DNA of 20,218 bases, from NCBI GenBank assembly GCA_963770765.1, contig CAVYQS010000002.1:1-20218 (forward strand). The letters are read 5' to 3'. The position numbers and the translations under genes are program-made. The stretch comes from CAVPCY01 sp963770765 (GTDB lineage Bacteria; Actinomycetota; Coriobacteriia; Anaerosomatales; PHET01). A model generated the notes under the pieces. The model saw only the letters and a list, made by a program, of their open reading frames with translations, ran no database searches and had not been told where the DNA came from. Shown here piece after piece: positions 7,603 to 14,655 of this stretch; within the stretch, counting starts at the first letter, position 1; every line of letters begins with the position of its first letter.

Positions 7603-9224
7603 GCCCCGGACGCCTCCATAAGCCGCGCAGCGATCTGCTTCTTGCGCGACAGGACGCCGGGCATCCAGGCGCTTCCGTCGTCGAGCGACACACCGAGCGC
7701 GCGTTCCACCAGGCGGGTCTTGCCCACGGCGAAGACCTCGGAGCCCTCGCGCACGATATCGGTGGCCATCAGCAGCACCACGTCGTAGCCGCGCTGCTCG
7801 CGCATGGTCTCCATGGCGGCCCGCACTTCGTCGGCGTGATCCATCAGCTGCGTCAGATCGACCGCCTCGTACTGCGCGATCGCCGCGACGACATCGCCGA
7901 CGCGGTACTCCTTCGTGTCCGTGCGCACGACCTGCTCGGCGCTGAACACCTCACCGGCCGAACGTGAGCGAAACAGCTCCATTCCGAACTCCATCGGCTC
8001 CACCTGTGCGATCGCCGAGAGGCGCTCGACGGTCTCGCGATCGAGAGCGGTCGTCGTGGGCGACTTCAGCAGCACGGTGTCGGTGAGCACGGCGGCGAGC
8101 AAGACACCCGCGATGGCGGGGGGCACGTCCACCTCCAGCATCCGATAGCGCGTCGCGACGATGGTCGCCGTGGAGCCCACAGGGAGGTTCAGGAACATGA
8201 TCGGACCGCTCGTCTGAATGTCGCCGACCCGGTGGTGGTCGACGATCTCGATCACCGCCGCGTCCTCGATGCCGGCGGCCGACTGCGCGGCCTCGTTGTG
8301 ATCGACCAGGACGACCCGTCGCCTGATTCCACGGGCGATATTGGTGCGCGTCAGGATCCCTGCGCACCCGCCGTGGTCGTCGATGACGACCGCCTCGCGA
8401 TGCACGCTCGACAGCAGGTCCTCCGCGGCCTCCGCCAGCAAGGTGTCCGGACGCATCTGCAGCGCATCGGTCTCCATGAGATCCCCGACCGCCTGTGCGA
8501 GCGAGACCAGCCGTGCCGCCGAGTAGGTGTCGTGAGCGGTCACCAGCAGGGCTGCGCGCTTCGATGATGCGAGCTCCACGACCTCGGCGGAGGGCTCCGC
8601 GCCACCGGTCACGATGAGACACGCCGCGCCCGCATCGAGCGCCATGGGCTGCGTGCGTACCCGGTCCCCCACGATGAGCGCATCGCCGGGGCGGATCCAC
8701 GAAACGACCGTCTCGGGCTCGGAGGCACCGATCAGGACGTTGCCATGGAGCAGCGACTCGGTGTCGCCCGCGAGCAGCCGTGCACCCAAGACGCGCGCCA
8801 AGCGGCCCACCGATACGGGCACCTGCGAGAACCCGGCGATCTCGGTCTCGTCGAGATAGCGCTCCGCGAGCATGCGCTGGCTCACGAGCCCGACGACGTG
8901 GCCGTCTGCGATGACGGGCAGCGCCCGGACATCGTGCTCCCGCATCAACCGGCCGGCTTCGAGCATCGGCTCACCGGGGCCGATCGTGACCACCTGCTCG
9001 GTCATCACATCGCGCACGCGCGTGTGCACGTGGGGGATCTGCTCGGGCAGCTCGAGCCCGAAGCGCTCGAACGCCCACACGGTCTCTTTGGGCACCGAGC
9101 CCAGACGCGCGGGAACGTAGACGTTCTCGGGATCGGTGAGGTTCTTCAGATGCGCGTACGCGACCGCCGAACAGATCGAGTCGTTGTCGGGATTCTTGTG
9201 GCCGAAGACGAGGACAGGTCCCAC
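7599..9224 (-). CDS. ppaC: Manganese-dependent (family II) inorganic pyrophosphatase with CBS and DRTGG regulatory insert
   Basis: 541 residues. Cytosolic enzyme that hydrolyses pyrophosphate to phosphate, pulling biosynthetic reactions forward. The DHH domain opens with FGHKNPDNDS (H9, D13, D15 metal ligands). It is interrupted by CBS 1 (about 71-125, VRDVMTEQVVTI), a DRTGG domain (about 130-240) and CBS 2 (about 250-305, with MRPDTLLAEAAEDLL), then resumes with D329-H330-H331 in DHHRVGD. The DHHA2 domain ends with the substrate-binding SRKKQ at 526-530. Known CBS-PPases of this layout are controlled by adenine nucleotides, and those with DRTGG also by diadenosine polyphosphates. GTG start at 9224 preceded by AAGGAG. 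It lies 44 nt after pcrA and overlaps the PAP2 gene. Length and all active-site motifs are intact. Confidence 0.96.
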   Translation of the reverse strand: MGPVLVFGHKNPDNDSICSAVAYAHLKNLTDPENVYVPARLGSVPKETVWAFERFGLELPEQIPHVHTRVRDVMTEQVVTIGPGEPMLEAGRLMREHDVRALPVIADGHVVGLVSQRMLAERYLDETEIAGFSQVPVSVGRLARVLGARLLAGDTESLLHGNVLIGASEPETVVSWIRPGDALIVGDRVRTQPMALDAGAACLIVTGGAEPSAEVVELASSKRAALLVTAHDTYSAARLVSLAQAVGDLMETDALQMRPDTLLAEAAEDLLSSVHREAVVIDDHGGCAGILTRTNIARGIRRRVVLVDHNEAAQSAAGIEDAAVIEIVDHHRVGDIQTSGPIMFLNLPVGSTATIVATRYRMLEVDVPPAIAGVLLAAVLTDTVLLKSPTTTALDRETVERLSAIAQVEPMEFGMELFRSRSAGEVFSAEQVVRTDTKEYRVGDVVAAIAQYEAVDLTQLMDHADEVRAAMETMREQRGYDVVLLMATDIVREGSEVFAVGKTRLVERALGVSLDDGSAWMPGVLSRKKQIAARLMEASGA

Positions 9225-9268
9225 GTGCTCTCCTTACCGGTCGCGCCAAGTGAAGCGCCGAGAGACGC

Positions 9269-11548
9269 CTACTTGACCTTCACTATGGGAGCGTACCCGA
9301 CCAGCAGCTTCTTCGTCTCGCCGGTCCGGTCGAATCGGATCTCGAGCTGGTCGCCCTTGACCGAGGTCACACGCCCCCGCCCGAACGCCTTGTGGTCGAC
9401 CGCGTCACCCACCGAGAAGGTCTCCGTGGGTTCCTTCGGCTGAGGAGCGCGTCGGGGAGCGCCCGAGGAGCCTGTGGACGCGGCCCCCCGTGAGGGAGCC
9501 CCGGAGCCGAACACCCTGCCTCCCCCGTCGCCCGCCCCGTGACCGAAGCTGCCACGACGATCGCCGCGTTTCTCCCAGCCCCCCGCGCCACCAAAGCCGC
9601 TCGATCCTACCCCGGATGCCTCCACGCACTCGCCGGGAATCTCACCGATGAAGCGGCTCGGCGGGTTGTGCTGCGTCGAACCGTAGAGCGAGCGGGAATG
9701 GGCATGCGTGAGATACAGGCGCTCGCGCGCACGGGTGATCGCGACGTAGGCGAGCCGCCGCTCCTCCTCGACGGCGGCCGGGTCGAACATCGAGTTCTGG
9801 TGCGGGAAGATCGACTCCTCGAGCCCTGCGACGAACACCACCGGGTACTCGAGCCCCTTCGCTGTGTGCACGGTCATGAGCGTGACGAACTCGTCGGCGC
9901 CTTCATCCACGGTGTCGAGGTCCGTTCGCAGTGCGAGCCACTCCATGAACACCGGCAGGTCGGGCTCGTCATGCCCGGCTGCGAACTCGCTCACCACCGT
10001 GAAGAACTCGCGGATGTTCTCGGCACGGCCGAGCGCTTCATCGGTTCGCTCGGCCTCATACGCAGCGATCAGCCCTGCCTTCTCGACGACCATCTCGACG
10101 AGGTCGCGCAGGTCGCCATCGAGCGACCTCAGCTCGTCGAGCAGCTGGGCGAAGACGTGCAGGCTGCCGCGTGCGCGGGCGTTCAGCCACTCCTCGGTCA
10201 CCGCGTCGCGCAGTGCCGTCTCGAAGCCGACGCCACGCTCGCGCGCGGCGAACTCGATGCGTTCCACCGTCGTGTCGCCGATTCCGCGCTTGGGCGTGTT
10301 GATGATCCGCTTGAGTGCGATCTCGTCGGCGGGGTTCACGACCGCCTTGAGGTAGCCCATCACGTCGCGGATCTCGGCGCGGTCGAAGAAGCGCGTGCCC
10401 CCAACGATCTTGTAGGCGACCCCGGCCCGGAGCAGAGCATCTTCCAGCGAGCGGGACTGGGCGTTGGTACGGTAGAAGATGGCGAACTCGGTGTAGCGCC
10501 GGTGCTCCGAGCGCGCCAGACGCTCAACCTCGCCGGCGATGAAGCGAGCCTCGTCGCGCTCGTCGCTGGCGAGATAGCTCGCGATCTTCTCGCCCTCGGC
10601 GTTGCTCGTGAACAGCGTCTTGGGCTTGCGGCTCGCATTGTTGGCGACCACAGCGTTGGCCGCCAGGAGGATGCGCGCCGTCGACCGGTAGTTCTCCTCG
10701 AGCTTCACGACCTTCGCCTCGGGATAGTCGTGCTCGAACTCCAGGATATTGCGGATGTCCGCCCCGCGCCACGAGTAGATCGACTGGTCGTCGTCGCCCA
10801 CGACCATCAGGTTGCGGTGAGCTGCCGCGAGCAGGTTCGTGATCGAGTACTGCGCGTGGTTCGTATCCTGGTACTCATCGACGCTGATGTAGCGAAAGCG
10901 CCCCTGGTATGCCGAGAGGACCGCGGGGTTCTCGGCGAGCAGCCGGTGCGTGTTGACCAGCAGGTCGTCGAAGTCCATCGAGTTCGCTTCGAGCAACCGC
11001 GCCTGATAGCGCGGGAAGATCTTCGCGGCGGCCTTGTCGAGCGGCGAGAACCCCTTGGCGGCGAACTCCTCGGCGGTCATCAGCTCGTTCTTCGCGCTCG
11101 ATATGCGTCCGCGCACCGCGTTGATCGGGTAGCGCTTGTCGTCGTAGTCGAGCTCTCTCATGACCTCGCGCACGAGGCGCTTGGAGTCGTCGTCGTCGTA
11201 GATGGTGAAGTTGCTCGTGAAGCCGAGCAGCTCGGCGTCGAGGCGAAGCATGCGCACGCACATGGCGTGGAACGTGGAGACCCACATCGCGCGGGGGCTC
11301 CACTGCCCCGGCAGGCCGCCCAGCAGCCGGCTCAGACGCTCGCGCATCTCGGCGGCGGCCTTGTTGGTGAAGGTGATCGCGAGGATCTCGTGGGGGCTCA
11401 CGTTCAAGTCCGCGACCAGGTGCGCGATCCGGTACGTGAGCACGCGCGTCTTACCCGAGCCGGCGCCGGCGAGCACCAGAAGCGGGCCCTCGGTGGTCTC
11501 CACGGCTTCGCGCTGCGCGGGGTTGAGTGAGCTGAGATCGACTGTCAT
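9269..11548 (-). CDS. pcrA: ATP-dependent 3'-5' DNA helicase, UvrD/PcrA type
   Basis: 759-residue superfamily 1A helicase for DNA repair, replication restart and removal of RecA or stalled polymerase. Motifs in order: Q-motif LNPAQREAV, I AGAGSGKTRVL, Ia ITFTNKAAAEMRERL, II DEYQDTN, III VVGDDDQSIYSWRGAD, IV LEENYRSTARIL, V MTVHTAKGLEYPVVFVAGLE, VI EEERRLAYVAITRARERLYL. A Gly/Ser-rich linker (about 650-705) leads to the C-terminal Tudor-like module (SVGDAVDHKAFGRGRVTSVK), which in PcrA contacts RNA polymerase. The ATG at 11548 has no Shine-Dalgarno sequence, but TACACT (11563-11558) lies only 9 nt upstream, so the mRNA may be leaderless. First gene of a likely pcrA-ppaC-PAP2 unit; divergent from the peroxidase-like gene. 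Confidence 0.96.
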   Translation of the reverse strand: MTVDLSSLNPAQREAVETTEGPLLVLAGAGSGKTRVLTYRIAHLVADLNVSPHEILAITFTNKAAAEMRERLSRLLGGLPGQWSPRAMWVSTFHAMCVRMLRLDAELLGFTSNFTIYDDDDSKRLVREVMRELDYDDKRYPINAVRGRISSAKNELMTAEEFAAKGFSPLDKAAAKIFPRYQARLLEANSMDFDDLLVNTHRLLAENPAVLSAYQGRFRYISVDEYQDTNHAQYSITNLLAAAHRNLMVVGDDDQSIYSWRGADIRNILEFEHDYPEAKVVKLEENYRSTARILLAANAVVANNASRKPKTLFTSNAEGEKIASYLASDERDEARFIAGEVERLARSEHRRYTEFAIFYRTNAQSRSLEDALLRAGVAYKIVGGTRFFDRAEIRDVMGYLKAVVNPADEIALKRIINTPKRGIGDTTVERIEFAARERGVGFETALRDAVTEEWLNARARGSLHVFAQLLDELRSLDGDLRDLVEMVVEKAGLIAAYEAERTDEALGRAENIREFFTVVSEFAAGHDEPDLPVFMEWLALRTDLDTVDEGADEFVTLMTVHTAKGLEYPVVFVAGLEESIFPHQNSMFDPAAVEEERRLAYVAITRARERLYLTHAHSRSLYGSTQHNPPSRFIGEIPGECVEASGVGSSGFGGAGGWEKRGDRRGSFGHGAGDGGGRVFGSGAPSRGAASTGSSGAPRRAPQPKEPTETFSVGDAVDHKAFGRGRVTSVKGDQLEIRFDRTGETKKLLVGYAPIVKVK

Positions 11549-11557
11549 AGCCGAGGT

Positions 11558-11563
11558 AGTGTA
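11558..11563 (-). promoter_or_regulatory. Candidate -10 element for a leaderless pcrA transcript
   Basis: Minus-strand TACACT (4 of 6 to TATAAT) ends 9 nt before the pcrA ATG. Transcription typically begins 6-8 nt after a -10, so initiation would fall at or next to the start codon, which agrees with the missing ribosome-binding site. No -35 match was seen at 17-18 nt. Confidence 0.35.
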
Positions 11564-11792
11564 GCACCCCCTTGTCGCTACGTGGGGAGACGCGCCTAGG
11601 TCACCACGACCCTCGCGGACAAGGTCCTTTTTGTCCTGACCGGTCTATACGCTGACCACCGAATCGACGCCGCTCATCGGACGGCGGTGGATGAGAGGTT
11701 TATCGCCCACGTAGGGTGCGTACATACCAGAGACTGAGAATCACGCAGGGACGCGTTGCGCAGTGATGACTGCGGTTCTGGTAGCCAAGACC

Positions 11793-11800
11793 AAGGAGGA
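11793..11800 (+). promoter_or_regulatory. Ribosome-binding site that fixes the start of the peroxidase-like gene
   Basis: AAGGAGGA lies 4 nt before the ATG at 11805. This strong Shine-Dalgarno sequence selects that ATG, whose product opens with a clean signal peptide, over an in-frame upstream ATG at 11763 that would put 14 odd residues ahead of it. Confidence 0.8.
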
Positions 11801-11804
11801 CTGT

Positions 11805-13337
11805 ATGGGCACGTACAAAGGGCCAAGACACCGAGGGTGGTTCCTCGGGTTGCGGATGGTTCTTGCATCAGTGATTGCGTTTGGGCCGGCTGTGCCGGCC
11901 TTCGCTGTTTCACTCAAGGATATCCCCGTGGTCGAACCCACAAACCTTCACGCGTTCGTGAAGGGCACTCCTGGGTCGCCTGAGGCGGCGGCGGCCAAGG
12001 AGAGCCTGGTCGTTCTCGGCAAGGCACTTTTCTGGGATATGCAGGTTGGGTCCGACGATGTTCAAGCATGTGCGTCGTGCCACTTCAACGCCGGCGCGGA
12101 TCCGCGCCCGACCAACCAGCTGAACCCCGGAGGGCTTGCGCCGAACGCCGCAGCGGATACCGTCTTCGGCAACTCGACCATGCCGGGCATCCCGGGAGCG
12201 AATCAGGCCCCGTGGAACTTCGGTTTCGGCCCCAACACCAGGCTGGTTGCGAACAACTTCCCGTTCCATCTTCGCCAGAATCCCACCGAGCCCAAGGGGC
12301 TCGATGACGCCACAGGAACGCTGCGCGACACCAACGACGTGTCCTCATCGCAGGGCGTGCGCGAAGGCGACCTGCCCTTCCCGTTCAACGATGGCGTCTT
12401 CAACTCGGGCGGGGCCAACCAGCGCCGCGTCGAGCCTCGTAACGCACCCACGATGATCAACGCAGCCTTCAGCCTCGACATGTTCTGGGACGGACGCGCG
12501 AGCTTCATCTTCAATGGACAGAACCCGTTCGGGTTCCGTGACCGCGACGCGAGAGTCACACAGAACCAGGGCGGCCCGGGGGCAACAGCGAACCTGCAGC
12601 CGGTGCGAGTGCGCATCCCGTTCGCATCCCACGCCTCGCAGTCGGTGGGCCCACCGCTCAGCGGCTTCGAGATGTCGGGCACGTTCCGCACCTTCCCCGA
12701 GCTTGCGGACAAGATGCTCGATCCCGACACCAAGGTACTGGGACTCCAGGTCGTCCACCCCGATGACAGCGTGCTCGGAGCTTACGCCAAGGCAGGCTAC
12801 TTGGTGGGCAACTCCGGTGAGCTCGACGACGTGCCCGGCATGGAGAGCCTTGTCGCTCCCGGCACCGACCTCACCTATCTCGAGCTGATCCAGTCCACCT
12901 TCAAGGATGAATGGTGGAACGGTGGACCAGCCCATGTGCGAGAGAACTTCGCCTTGTTCTTCGGCCTGTCGATGCAGGCGTATCAGGGTAGCCTCATAGC
13001 CGACAACACGCCGCTTGACCGCTTCCTCGGTACGGATAACGACGTGAGGGGCGGCGGCGGCGCCATTCCGGCTGACCCGAACGCCCTCACTCCGCAGGAG
13101 CTGCTCGGACTCGACATCTTCCAGGGAACGAACCTGTCGGGACAGAACCTCGACCCCAATGCGGTTCCCGATCCGCTCGAGCCTTTGGCGCCACTTCCCG
13201 GCTTGGTCAACGGCGCCTGTATCAACTGCCACATTCTTCCTGAGACTACCAACCATACGGTTCGTTTGGCCGGGGCGCAGGCAGAACGTCGCACCCTTCG
13301 CACCCCAGGGCGTGATCGGTGGCCCGACCGATCTTGA
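11805..13337 (+). CDS. Segment A: signal peptide and both c-type heme motifs of the di-heme peroxidase-like protein
   Basis: 510 residues as read. The N-terminus has basic residues, a hydrophobic core (LGLRMVLASVIAFG) and a signal-peptidase site after PAFA. KALFWDMQVGSDDVQACASC carries heme 1 at C89/C92/H93. NAPTMINAAFSLDMFWDGRA is characteristic of the cytochrome c peroxidase/MauG family, and GACINCH carries heme 2 at C472/C475/H476. The family binds two c-hemes outside the membrane and reduces H2O2 or oxidises protein substrates. The spacing between heme motifs (383 residues) is far longer than the roughly 145 of classical bacterial CcpA, so this belongs to an enlarged subfamily. After residue 490 or so the reading changes to an Arg-rich string (AERRTLRTPGRDRWPDRS) and stops, while the family-like sequence resumes in the next frame. 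Confidence 0.85.
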   Translation: MGTYKGPRHRGWFLGLRMVLASVIAFGPAVPAFAVSLKDIPVVEPTNLHAFVKGTPGSPEAAAAKESLVVLGKALFWDMQVGSDDVQACASCHFNAGADPRPTNQLNPGGLAPNAAADTVFGNSTMPGIPGANQAPWNFGFGPNTRLVANNFPFHLRQNPTEPKGLDDATGTLRDTNDVSSSQGVREGDLPFPFNDGVFNSGGANQRRVEPRNAPTMINAAFSLDMFWDGRASFIFNGQNPFGFRDRDARVTQNQGGPGATANLQPVRVRIPFASHASQSVGPPLSGFEMSGTFRTFPELADKMLDPDTKVLGLQVVHPDDSVLGAYAKAGYLVGNSGELDDVPGMESLVAPGTDLTYLELIQSTFKDEWWNGGPAHVRENFALFFGLSMQAYQGSLIADNTPLDRFLGTDNDVRGGGGAIPADPNALTPQELLGLDIFQGTNLSGQNLDPNAVPDPLEPLAPLPGLVNGACINCHILPETTNHTVRLAGAQAERRTLRTPGRDRWPDRS

Positions 13338-14655
13338 GAACGTGGTCGTCCCGAACGCGGTGATCGAGCCTATGCCCTTCGGCGCCTTCGCACCGGTGGA
13401 CCCGGCAGTGCTCGCGCCGTTCCTGAATCCGGTGACCGGGCAGTTCGATCTGCCCGCGCAGTTCTTCATCGACAATCCCGGCTTTCTCGCGGGCTTCGGT
13501 CTCTACGATGTCGGCTTCTACAACTTGGCCGTCCGTCCGACAGGTGAGGACCTGGGCCGCAACGGGAACGCCCCGGCTACCCTCGGGTTCCCGAACGGGC
13601 TGCCCTTTGCATACGTGGATCTTGCCGACATGCTGCGCGACGGCACGCTCGACCCCGCCACGCATGCCGACGTAGCTCAGTTCGTCCCGCCCATCCCGCC
13701 CGTGGCTGACTTGGTCGAGATTCCGCTCACCGACGGCACGGTAGCTGTCGTGAACGGCATCCCCACCGGCGCGGTCAACCCCATCACGCGCGGCGCGTTC
13801 AAGGTGCCTAACCTGCGCAACCAGGAGTACATGGGCCCCTACTTCCACAACGGCGGCAACGCCTCCCTGCGCCAGGTCGTGGAGTTCTACGCTCGCGGCG
13901 GCGACTTCCCCAACACCAACATCGCCCACCTCGACGCCGACTTGGCACCGATTCCCGGTCTCGACGTGAACGCAGCGCCGCTGCCCGGGTCAACCGTCAC
14001 CGCCGAAGCGCGCATCGAGGCGTTGGTCGCGTTCCTGGCGCACGGTCTGACCGATGAGCGCGTCGCAATGGAGGCCGCGCCCTTCGATCATCCTCAGCTC
14101 GTCATTCCTGAAGGTGCCAACGGTCGAGCCCCGACCTCTGACCGCGCGTTCGAAAGCAAAGCGACCGGCGCGGCTGGTGCCGAGACCGCCATACCCCGCT
14201 TCCTCGGCCTGAATCCCCAGGTCACCGGCGATCCCACCGAGTTGGGACGCGTCTCCGGACGTGTGACCGTGGACGGCACCGGCGCAGGGATCTCCGGAAT
14301 CACGGTGAGCGCCTATCACCAGCCCGTGGCCAACGGCCCGTGGGAGACTGCCAGCGTCGCCATGACCGACGGCGGCGGATTCTACACCCTCCAGGCGCTC
14401 AACCCGGGTTCCTACAAGATCCGCTTCACCGACGAACTCGGTGAGCACGTTCCCGAGACCTACGAGAACGCGCCCTTCGAGCTTGCGGCAGGCGTCGGCG
14501 TTGACGTCGCAGTGACTGCCGATGCAGTCACACCCAATATCGACGCTTCGCTCGCTGCCTTGGAGACCGACTCCTTCGAGCCGGACAACTGCCATGGCGA
14601 CCGCCAAGAGCGTGGTCGGAAACACGACTCAGCAGCGCACGCTGACGATCGGTGA
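13159..14655 (+). CDS. Segment B: C-terminal half of the peroxidase domain plus a beta-sandwich domain (+1 frame)
   Basis: Open frame bounds are given; the meaningful part starts near 13276, because the first 38 or so codons are segment A read out of frame. NVAPFAPQGVIGGPTDLENV restores the peroxidase sequence. It is followed by FYNLAVRPTGEDLGRNGNAP and by VPNLRNQEYMGPYFHNGGNA, the usual YFHNG motif near the C-terminus of di-heme peroxidases, and VVEFYARGGDFPNTNI. Next comes a carboxypeptidase-regulatory-like fold (GRVTVDGTGAGISGITVSAY through LNPGSYKIRFTDELGEH), common in secreted proteins. The segment ends at ETDSFEPDN, after which the frame becomes meaningless (CHGDRQERGRKHDS) and stops. 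It has no start signal of its own, so it is unlikely to be translated independently. Confidence 0.8.
   Translation: MRFPIRSSLWRHFPAWSTAPVSTATFFLRLPTIRFVWPGRRQNVAPFAPQGVIGGPTDLENVVVPNAVIEPMPFGAFAPVDPAVLAPFLNPVTGQFDLPAQFFIDNPGFLAGFGLYDVGFYNLAVRPTGEDLGRNGNAPATLGFPNGLPFAYVDLADMLRDGTLDPATHADVAQFVPPIPPVADLVEIPLTDGTVAVVNGIPTGAVNPITRGAFKVPNLRNQEYMGPYFHNGGNASLRQVVEFYARGGDFPNTNIAHLDADLAPIPGLDVNAAPLPGSTVTAEARIEALVAFLAHGLTDERVAMEAAPFDHPQLVIPEGANGRAPTSDRAFESKATGAAGAETAIPRFLGLNPQVTGDPTELGRVSGRVTVDGTGAGISGITVSAYHQPVANGPWETASVAMTDGGGFYTLQALNPGSYKIRFTDELGEHVPETYENAPFELAAGVGVDVAVTADAVTPNIDASLAALETDSFEPDNCHGDRQERGRKHDSAAHADDR

Larger units (their letters stand above)
11549..11804. other. Divergent intergenic region upstream of pcrA and the peroxidase-like gene
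   Basis: 256 nt without a supported gene. Inverted repeats: GGACAA/TTGTCC (11617-11622 and 11631-11636), CTCATC/GATGAG (11673-11678 and 11690-11695), and CGCAGT-GATG-ACTGCG (11759-11774). The last lies 18 nt before the ribosome-binding site of the peroxidase-like gene. A weak plus-strand pair TTTATC (11699-11704), 16 nt, TACATA (11721-11726) could be its promoter. The small stems may be chance in GC-rich DNA. Confidence 0.4.

Noticed and set aside
6842..7693. A 283-codon minus-strand frame overlapping the PAP2 gene
   Set aside because: Arg/Gly-rich shadow of the PAP2 and pyrophosphatase genes, while the alternative frame carries all three PAP2 phosphatase motifs.
9539..11530. A 663-codon open frame on the plus strand opposite pcrA
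   Set aside because: It mirrors pcrA codon by codon, is rich in Arg/Val/Glu/His with no domain pattern, and the opposite strand carries every helicase motif. Long antisense frames are common in GC-rich genes.
11740..11804. Possible c-di-GMP-I riboswitch upstream of the heme protein (CACGCA, GGGACGC, GGTAGCC)
   Set aside because: Only scattered matches; the conserved GCAAACC element, the GAAA tetraloop and its receptor are absent, and the spacing does not fit.
12345..13475. A 376-codon minus-strand frame opposite the peroxidase-like gene
   Set aside because: No domain signal; the plus strand has both heme motifs and a signal peptide.
13262..14600. Programmed ribosomal frameshifting to join the three frames of the surface protein
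   Set aside because: Two +1 shifts would be required, with no rare codon or stop at the junctions and no stimulator seen; simple one-base indels explain both breaks.
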